In this document: positions 1-4,841 of the stretch, one piece after another
Layout: each line of letters starts with the position of its first letter
Numbering within the stretch: position 1 is the first letter of the stretch
Origin: Anaerolineae bacterium
GTDB lineage: Bacteria > Chloroflexota > Anaerolineae > Aggregatilineales > Aggregatilineaceae
DNA length: 5,276 bases
Reading direction: 5' to 3'
Assembly: GCA_018056405.1 (NCBI GenBank)
Contig: JAGPFT010000244.1
Span: forward strand, 1 to 5,276
Notes under the pieces: model-generated
Database searches by the model: none
Told to the model about the DNA's origin: nothing
What the model saw: the letters and a program-made list of their open reading frames with translations, nothing else
Translations under genes and position numbers: made by a program

Positions 1-909
1 TCCCAGCACGAAGACACCGCCGAGTGTGCCCCACGCGCCCCCACCACCGCCGCCCATCACGCCGCCGCCGATGACCACCGCCGCAATCGCGTCCAGCTCG
101 TAGCCCTCGCCCAGTCTTGGCTGCGAGATGCCCAGCCGCGCCGCCAGGAGCACCCCGGCCAGTCCGGACAGCAGCGCCGAGAGCATATAGACCAGGACGA
201 TCTTGCTCTCGACGTTGATCCCGGCCAACCGCACTGCTTCACGATTGCCGCCAATGGCGACCACGGCGCGCCCCACCGTCGTCCGGTTAAGAAACAGCCA
301 GGCGAGAGGATAGCAGGCGAACATGATCACGGCCGCGATGGCCAGCGAATCCAATACTCCGCCTCCGCCGACAAAGCCGCCGAGGATGCGTCGGAAATCC
401 GGGTTCGCAGGTGACTGGGGCGTCTCGGAATAGACGTACACTGCCCCGCGGATAGCCCCCATCGTTGCCAAGGTGACGATGAACGGCTCCAGCCTAAAGC
501 GCGCGATCATAACGCCGTTGAATAAGCCACAGGCGGCGCTTGCCAACATCGCCACGCCGATCGCCAGCGGAACCGATATCTGTTGCTGCAGCCCCGCCGC
601 CAGGATCGCCGCCAGCGCCACTACCGAACCCACCGACAGATCAATCCCGCCTGTCAGGATCACAAGTAGCATGCCCAGACTGATGAGACCATTGGACACG
701 TTCTGGCGCAGAATGTTGCTGATATTGCGCTCGGTGAAAAAGTTCTCGGAGGTGAGCGCCGTGTAGATCAGTAATACGACGAACAACGTGACAAACAGCA
801 GGTCTACCCAGCGAACACGCGCGCCGGCCGCCCGGAAGGCGCGCAGTACCGCGCGCCCAGGACTCGAAGAGGGTAGACTCAGGTCACTGGTCTGCGACGA
901 TGTTTGCAT
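1..909 (-). CDS. Ribose-type sugar ABC transporter permease, 3' end cut by window edge
   Basis: Integral inner-membrane subunit of a carbohydrate-uptake ABC importer (CUT2 class, RbsC/XylH/MglC-like), forming the channel that the neighbouring ATPase drives. Translation from the ATG at 909 gives 303 residues with no stop before the edge; the family is usually about 320-340, so only a short C-terminal piece is missing. Seen in the protein: a Ser/Thr- and Arg-rich cytoplasmic N-terminus (residues 1-34), a first membrane helix at about 36-52, the family hallmark GGIDLSVGS at 87-95, EPFIVTLATM at 141-150, the ATPase-contacting loop around IGGNREAVRLAGI at 219-231, and GEGYELDAIAAVVIGG at 267-282. 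Several further hydrophobic helices lie between. A six-glycine run (286-291) occupies the usually more varied GG-T-S-L-x-GG-R-G segment. The AGGAG at 914-918 lies 4 bases before the start and overlaps the ATPase stop, so translation is probably coupled. The transported sugar cannot be told from the permease. Confidence 0.95.
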   Translation of the reverse strand, partial: MQTSSQTSDLSLPSSSPGRAVLRAFRAAGARVRWVDLLFVTLFVVLLIYTALTSENFFTERNISNILRQNVSNGLISLGMLLVILTGGIDLSVGSVVALAAILAAGLQQQISVPLAIGVAMLASAACGLFNGVMIARFRLEPFIVTLATMGAIRGAVYVYSETPQSPANPDFRRILGGFVGGGGVLDSLAIAAVIMFACYPLAWLFLNRTTVGRAVVAIGGNREAVRLAGINVESKIVLVYMLSALLSGLAGVLLAARLGISQPRLGEGYELDAIAAVVIGGGVMGGGGGGAWGTLGGVFVLG

Positions 910-913
910 GGGA

Positions 914-918
914 CTCCT
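914..918 (-). promoter_or_regulatory. Ribosome binding site of the permease, overlapping the ATPase stop codon
   Basis: AGGAG on the minus strand, 4 bases upstream of the ATG at 909. It shares bases with the TAG stop of the ATPase gene (917-919), so ribosomes finishing the ATPase end on the site where permease translation begins. This fixes the permease start and suggests coupled translation. Confidence 0.75.
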
Positions 919-2440
919 ACTCTCCGTTCCCGTTATGCGCCTTCTGGCCAACCATGGCCAGCGACAGCAACTTCTCCTCTGTCATTTCGGCGCGGTTTAG
1001 CTCCCCGGTCAGCATGCCCTGGCGCATTACAAGCACCCGGTCGCTCATGCCGAGGATCTCGAGCATTTCCGAGGAGATGAGCAAAAACGCGACACCTGAC
1101 TGCGTGAGGCGGTGCATGATTTGATAGATTTCGACCTTGGTCGCGACGTCGATCCCCCGTGTCGGCTCGTCCAGGATGATCAGTCTGGCATCAACCAGCA
1201 TCCATTTCGCCAGCACGACTTTCTGCTGGTTTCCGCCGCTGAGTTGTTGCACGAGGCGTTCGATGTCGGGCGGCTGGATCTGTAGCTCGTCGACCTTACC
1301 CTTGACCTGCCGGTCCTGCTCTGCACGCTTGATGATTCCGAACCAACTCATCGCCGGAAAGGCAGCCAGACTGGCGTTATCACGGATCGACGCGGTGAGC
1401 ACCAGCCCACTCTTCTTGCGGTCCTCAGTCAGGAGCGCCAATCCCGCCTCGACCGCTTGGTGGGGGCTTTTAGGCCGGAAGGGTGCGCCGTTGAGGGTGA
1501 TCGACCCTGCGTCGAAGCGATCGGCACCGAACAGACAGCGCGCCAGTTCCGTGCGCCCGCTGCCGACCAGCCCAAACATGCCGACGATCTCGCCCCGCCG
1601 CACTGTGAAGCTGATGTCGCGGAGGTCAGGCTCGCGCGTGAGGCCGCGCACCGCGAGCAGAACATCCTCCGGCTGCGCCTCACGCTCGGGGTAGAACTCC
1701 TCGAGCGTCCGGCCAACCATCAGCGTGATCAACTGTTCCTCGTTCGCCTCGGCGCTGGCCAGCGTGCCGACCAGCTTCCCGTCTTTGAGCACGGTAATCC
1801 GGTCGGCTACCTGGAACAACTCGTCGAGTCGGTGCGAGATGTACAGTACAAGAATCCCCTCGTCGCGCAGGCGACGGATGAGGGCCAGCAGATAACCCAA
1901 CTCGCGCTGCGAGAGCACAGCCGACGGTTCGTCTAGGATCAGGATGCGCGGCTTCTCCACAATCGCTTTCGTAAGTTCGACCATTTGCTGGTGGGCCACG
2001 CTTAGCTGGGAGGCTTTCTGACGGACGTCGAAATCTTCGAAGCCTACTTCGGCCAGCAACTCGCGCGCGCGGCGATGCGCGGCGGGCCAGTTAATCAGGT
2101 GCGTCACCGGCGAGAGGGGCAGACGGCCGATTAGGATGTTCTCGGTGACCGAGAGGTGGCCAACCAGGCTGAACTCCTGGTAGACGGTGTGGATGCCCAA
2201 CCGGTGTGCGTCGTGGGGCGAGGCGATAGAGACTGGCATACCGTTCAGGAAAATCTCGCCTGTGTCAGCCTGGACGGCGCCAGACAGGATCTTCATCAAC
2301 GTGGATTTGCCCGCGCCGTTCTCGCCCGAAATGGCATGCACCTCGCCTGCCGCAGCAGAAAAATGTACGTCGTCAAGCGCCTGGGTGTTCCCGAAGCGCT
2401 TGCTTACCGAGCGCATCTCGAGCAGCGGGCGATCGCTCAT
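917..2440 (-). CDS. Sugar ABC transporter ATP-binding protein, tandem nucleotide-binding domains (RbsA/MglA/XylG class)
   Basis: Cytoplasmic ATPase that powers CUT2-type sugar import with the adjacent permease. The ATG at 2440 gives 507 residues, the normal length for this two-domain family. First domain: Walker A GENGAGKST (about 39-47), Q-loop VYQE (86-89), signature LSVAHQQ (146-152), Walker B plus catalytic Glu ILILDEP (166-172), switch His in YISHR (200-204). Second domain: degenerate Walker A GLVGSGRTE (290-298) with Arg in place of Lys, TEDRKKSG (338-345), canonical signature LSGGNQQK (400-407), Walker B LIILDEPTRGID (420-431), and SSE in place of the switch His (456-458). The degenerate second Walker A and missing second His are standard in RbsA-type proteins and do not mean the gene is broken. 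A TTG at 2443 would add one residue, but ATG at 2440 is preferred: GGAG at 2451-2454 lies 10 bases upstream. It begins 4 bases after the dehydrogenase stop and ends 7 bases before the permease. Substrate unknown. Confidence 0.96.
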   Translation of the reverse strand: MSDRPLLEMRSVSKRFGNTQALDDVHFSAAAGEVHAISGENGAGKSTLMKILSGAVQADTGEIFLNGMPVSIASPHDAHRLGIHTVYQEFSLVGHLSVTENILIGRLPLSPVTHLINWPAAHRRARELLAEVGFEDFDVRQKASQLSVAHQQMVELTKAIVEKPRILILDEPSAVLSQRELGYLLALIRRLRDEGILVLYISHRLDELFQVADRITVLKDGKLVGTLASAEANEEQLITLMVGRTLEEFYPEREAQPEDVLLAVRGLTREPDLRDISFTVRRGEIVGMFGLVGSGRTELARCLFGADRFDAGSITLNGAPFRPKSPHQAVEAGLALLTEDRKKSGLVLTASIRDNASLAAFPAMSWFGIIKRAEQDRQVKGKVDELQIQPPDIERLVQQLSGGNQQKVVLAKWMLVDARLIILDEPTRGIDVATKVEIYQIMHRLTQSGVAFLLISSEMLEILGMSDRVLVMRQGMLTGELNRAEMTEEKLLSLAMVGQKAHNGNGE

Positions 2441-2444
2441 CAAC

Positions 2445-3914
2445 TCAGAACTCCATCACTTGCGGCGAAAGGGCGTTGAAGAACAAGATTGACTTCTGGT
2501 TCGTCATCTCGAGTAGTGTATCGTGGATGGCCTCGCGCCCGTGGCCGCTGAACTTGACTCCGCCGAAAGCCAATGTTTCAACCCGCACCGCCGTTGACCA
2601 GTTCACGATGACACCCCCCACCTCAAGACGATAGGCGATGTCGAACGCCCGCGAAATGTCGTTCGTGAAGACCGCGGCCTGAAGCCCGAAGCGGCTGCTG
2701 TTGGCCAATTCCACGGCTTCCCGAATGTCGTGAAAGGGTACTATAGGGGCGACGGGGCCGAACACTTCTTCACGCAGAAGGTTGGACCCGAGCGGCACAC
2801 TGCCGATCACGGTAGGCTCGACGAAACTGCCGCGCCGGTGCCCACCCGCCAGCACCTTTGCGCCAACAGCTTCGGCCTCACGGATGGCCGCTTCAACCTC
2901 CTCTGCCGCGCTGGTGTGGATCAGGGGGCCGATGTCAGTGTCTTCCTCGAGCTGGTCCCCCACTTTGAGCCGGCGCGCTTTCTCGCTCAGAATCTCTGCA
3001 AACTGGTCGTAGACAGGAGCTTCGACGAAGATGCGCTTGACGGCGCAGCAGATCTGACCATTGCCGCGCGCCAGCCGTCCCAAGACTACGGCCTCAGCTG
3101 CGCGCTCAAGGTCGGCATCTGCGCAGATGATCTGGGCGTCGTTCCCCCCAAGCTCCAACTGCACGCGTTTGAGCGTCTCGGCAGCCAATTTCGAGATGCG
3201 CTGGCCGGTCTTCGTGCTCCCAGTGAAAGTCACCATCTGAATATCCGGGTGGGCGACCAGGAAGTCGCCCAACAGGCCACCGGGGCCTGTAATGACCTGG
3301 TGAGCGGCGCGGGGCAAACCCGCCTGTTCCATAATCTCCGCAATCTTGAGGACCGTGAGCGGGCAGTGGATTGGCGGCTTGGTGATGACCGCATTGCCCG
3401 CCGCCAGTGCAGCGGCTGCTTTGTGGGAGAACAACTCGACCGGATAGTTGAAAGGGACGATGGCCGCCACTACGCCGATCGGCTGGCGGATCGTTATCGC
3501 CACATGGCGCTCGTTGCCGGGCACGGCGTCCATCGGAATGACGCGCCCAAAGAGGCGTTTAGCTTCTTCCCCAAACCCACGAAAGATGCGCGCGGTGACC
3601 CGCACTTCGTCACGCGTCTGCTGAATGGGCTTGCCGTTCTCGCGCGCAAGAAGCTCGCCCAGCGGATTGATTTGCTGTTCTATCAACTCTGCGGCGCGGA
3701 TTAGAATCGCGGCCCGCTCGTGAGCCGGAAGAGCGGCCATGCGCTGTTTGCCGTGTTGGGCCGCTTCAACGGCGCGGGCCGCGTCAGCGAGCGAAGCGCT
3801 CGGCACCCGGTCGATCAGGACGTCATCGGCAGGGTTGCAGACCTCGATCCAGCCCTCTCCTTCTGCTTCAACCCACTGGCCGTCGATCAGCATTCTCATA
3901 GTCGGCGCTCTCAT
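2445..3914 (-). CDS. NAD(P)-dependent aldehyde dehydrogenase (ALDH superfamily)
   Basis: Soluble enzyme oxidising an aldehyde to its acid with NAD(P)+. The 489 residues match the usual ALDH length and all core motifs are present: oxyanion-hole Asn156 in PFNYP, cofactor Lys179 in ITKPP, GSTKTG at 232-237 of the Rossmann fold, general-base Glu254 in LELGGND, nucleophilic Cys289 in GQICCA (followed by a second Cys290), and EEVFGPV at 382-388 with the ribose-contacting Glu383. The residue corresponding to Glu195 of NAD-preferring mammalian ALDH2 aligns with Ile182, so NADP+ use is possible (inference). Placement between a regulator and a sugar importer suggests a catabolic role, such as oxidation of lactaldehyde, glycolaldehyde, glyceraldehyde or a semialdehyde from a pentose or sugar-acid route; sequence alone does not choose. 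Start is uncertain: ATG 3914 has AAGGA directly against it, too close to be ideal, while ATG 3899 has a weak GAGAG 8 bases upstream, and ATG 3893 is also possible. The conserved part begins near residue 9 (LIDGQWV). Confidence 0.95.
   Translation of the reverse strand: MRAPTMRMLIDGQWVEAEGEGWIEVCNPADDVLIDRVPSASLADAARAVEAAQHGKQRMAALPAHERAAILIRAAELIEQQINPLGELLARENGKPIQQTRDEVRVTARIFRGFGEEAKRLFGRVIPMDAVPGNERHVAITIRQPIGVVAAIVPFNYPVELFSHKAAAALAAGNAVITKPPIHCPLTVLKIAEIMEQAGLPRAAHQVITGPGGLLGDFLVAHPDIQMVTFTGSTKTGQRISKLAAETLKRVQLELGGNDAQIICADADLERAAEAVVLGRLARGNGQICCAVKRIFVEAPVYDQFAEILSEKARRLKVGDQLEEDTDIGPLIHTSAAEEVEAAIREAEAVGAKVLAGGHRRGSFVEPTVIGSVPLGSNLLREEVFGPVAPIVPFHDIREAVELANSSRFGLQAAVFTNDISRAFDIAYRLEVGGVIVNWSTAVRVETLAFGGVKFSGHGREAIHDTLLEMTNQKSILFFNALSPQVMEF
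2451..2454 (-). promoter_or_regulatory. Ribosome binding site of the ABC ATPase inside the dehydrogenase C-terminus
   Basis: GGAG on the minus strand, 10 bases before the ATG at 2440. It falls within the last codons of the dehydrogenase (Met-Glu-Phe-stop). The short gap and position point to translational coupling, and it favours ATG 2440 only weakly over the TTG three bases further upstream. Confidence 0.55.
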
Positions 3915-3950
3915 TCCTTGAATGATCTGCTCAAGAGTACTGGCTTGGTC

Positions 3951-3967
3951 AACCGCTCAAAGCGGCT
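3951..3967 (-). repeat. Small hairpin in the IclR-dehydrogenase gap, not a terminator
   Basis: On the minus strand the arms CCGCT and AGCGG flank a three-base TTG loop. An outer G-U wobble and an A-U pair extend the stem to 7 bp. It starts 16 bases after the IclR stop. No T run follows, so it does not look like an intrinsic terminator. It could modestly stabilise or separate the IclR part of the message, or be chance. Confidence 0.3.
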
Positions 3968-3982
3968 TAATCCTCCGGATGT

Positions 3983-4786
3983 TCAGATCGGCGACTGAAC
4001 TGAGTGGGTCGAATTTCCGCGCCGGCCACCCATTCGCCGCGACAACTCCTGGGCGCCTGCCAGCATCGGCACTTTGAGTTCTTCAAGTTTTTCGAGGCTG
4101 AAACGCGTGTCGGGTCCTGAGATGCTGATCCCGGTTGTGACCCGCCCATCGGGGCCGAACACGGGTACGGCGATGCAGCGCATGCTGTCGGAGAACTCGT
4201 GGTCGTCCAGCGCATAGCCCCTGGCGCGCACACGCGCCAGTTCGTCGAGAAGAGCGTCAGGGTGGGTGATGGTGCGGCTTGCCAGAGCGGGCAGGCCGGC
4301 GGCGATCACCTTCTCCACGAACGGAGCGTCCTGGAAGGCAAGCACTGCCTTGCCGATGGATGTGCAGTGCAGCATGGAGCGGTCGCCCAACTGGAAATCG
4401 ACCGCGACCAACTGTGTCCCCTTCACTTTCTGGATGAGGACGGTCTGCATCCCATCGAGCGCTGAGAAGTGGACGGTCTCGCCTGTCTCAGCCGCAATCT
4501 TCTCGAGGACCTGAAGCGTCATGCGGGACACTTCGTTGTCGGCAAGCAGGTTACGACTTAGCGCGACCAGGCGATAGCTGAGCCGGTAGTGCTTCGAGGC
4601 GTCGTCTCGCAGCAAGTAGCCTGCTTCCACGAGCGTGTTGAGCAAGCGGTAAGTCGTGCTGCGGTCGAAACAAGCCTGCGCCGCGATTTCGGAGAGGGTA
4701 AGTGGCTGCGGAGAGTCGGCGACGATCTCCAGAAGGGCGAGCGCTTTGATGACGGTGATGCTCAATTCAGTGGATTTTGTTGCCAT
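3983..4786 (-). CDS. IclR-family transcriptional regulator
   Basis: DNA-binding regulator, probably a ligand-released repressor of this operon. From the ATG at 4786 it has 267 residues, typical of the family. An N-terminal winged helix-turn-helix spans about 8-75, with the first helix ITVIKALALLEIV, a second at LSEIAAQACF and the recognition helix DRSTTYRLLNTLVEAGYL (41-58), then a wing at HYRLSYRL. The C-terminal IclR effector domain covers about 85-255, with family motifs MLHCTSIGKAVLA (138-150), GYALDDHEFSDSMRCIAVPVF (190-210) and GISISGPDTRFS (219-230), whose residues line the ligand pocket. A GTG at 4804 would add six residues (MEQRPA) but has no ribosome binding site, whereas AGAGG at 4793-4797 sits 6 bases before ATG 4786. 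A strong promoter and two overlapping dyads lie just upstream, so autoregulation is likely. The dehydrogenase follows after 68 bases with no clear promoter. Ligand unknown. The Arg- and Ser-rich last 15 residues (RRGNSTHSVQSPI end) look unstructured. Confidence 0.95.
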   Translation of the reverse strand: MATKSTELSITVIKALALLEIVADSPQPLTLSEIAAQACFDRSTTYRLLNTLVEAGYLLRDDASKHYRLSYRLVALSRNLLADNEVSRMTLQVLEKIAAETGETVHFSALDGMQTVLIQKVKGTQLVAVDFQLGDRSMLHCTSIGKAVLAFQDAPFVEKVIAAGLPALASRTITHPDALLDELARVRARGYALDDHEFSDSMRCIAVPVFGPDGRVTTGISISGPDTRFSLEKLEELKVPMLAGAQELSRRMGGRRGNSTHSVQSPI

Positions 4787-4792
4787 GGCCGG

Positions 4793-4797
4793 CCTCT
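4793..4797 (-). promoter_or_regulatory. Ribosome binding site of the IclR gene (decides the start)
   Basis: AGAGG on the minus strand, 6 bases from the ATG at 4786. No comparable purine-rich site precedes the GTG at 4804, so the shorter 267-residue product is favoured. Confidence 0.65.
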
Positions 4798-4822
4798 GCT
4801 CCACACAGCCGGAATGGGTATT

Positions 4823-4841
4823 GTTTTCACAAAATGAAAAC
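4823..4841. promoter_or_regulatory. Downstream operator dyad (GTTTTCA-5-TGAAAAC)
   Basis: A perfect 7/7 inverted repeat with a five-base CAAAA spacer, centred at 4832. It lies just downstream of the predicted transcription start of the IclR promoter. It shares the TGAAAA half-site (4835-4840) with the neighbouring dyad at 4833-4851. Its arms point the opposite way from that dyad (TTTTCA first, TGAAAA second). Likely bound by the IclR protein as a second contact, though it may simply arise from three alternating half-sites. Confidence 0.6.

Noticed and set aside
1137..1936. Plus-strand open frames of 159-185 codons opposite the ABC ATPase
   Set aside because: They are antisense to the conserved ATPase motifs, low-complexity in Ser and Arg, and have no identifiable domains. 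They are shadows of GC-rich coding sequence.
2441..2443. TTG start at 2443 for the ABC ATPase
   Set aside because: The next codon is ATG, with better spacing to an SD-like GGAG and a commoner start; the difference is a single residue.
2730..3704. Plus-strand open frame of 324 codons opposite the aldehyde dehydrogenase
   Set aside because: It lies wholly antisense to a gene with every ALDH motif intact. Its translation shows no recognisable domain and is rich in Arg, Asp and Gln, as expected for a mirrored GC-rich gene. No ribosome binding site or promoter supports it.
3930..3957. Separate promoter for the dehydrogenase (TTGACC on the minus strand near 3948-3953)
   Set aside because: A -35-like TTGACC exists, but at 16-18 bases downstream there is nothing resembling TATAAT; the match is too poor to annotate.
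3951..3967. Intrinsic terminator between IclR and the dehydrogenase
   Set aside because: The hairpin is short with a three-base loop and no T tract follows on either strand, so it does not support ending transcription there.
4787..4804. GTG start at 4804 for the IclR gene
   Set aside because: It adds only six non-conserved residues and has no Shine-Dalgarno sequence, while ATG 4786 has AGAGG at 6 bases.
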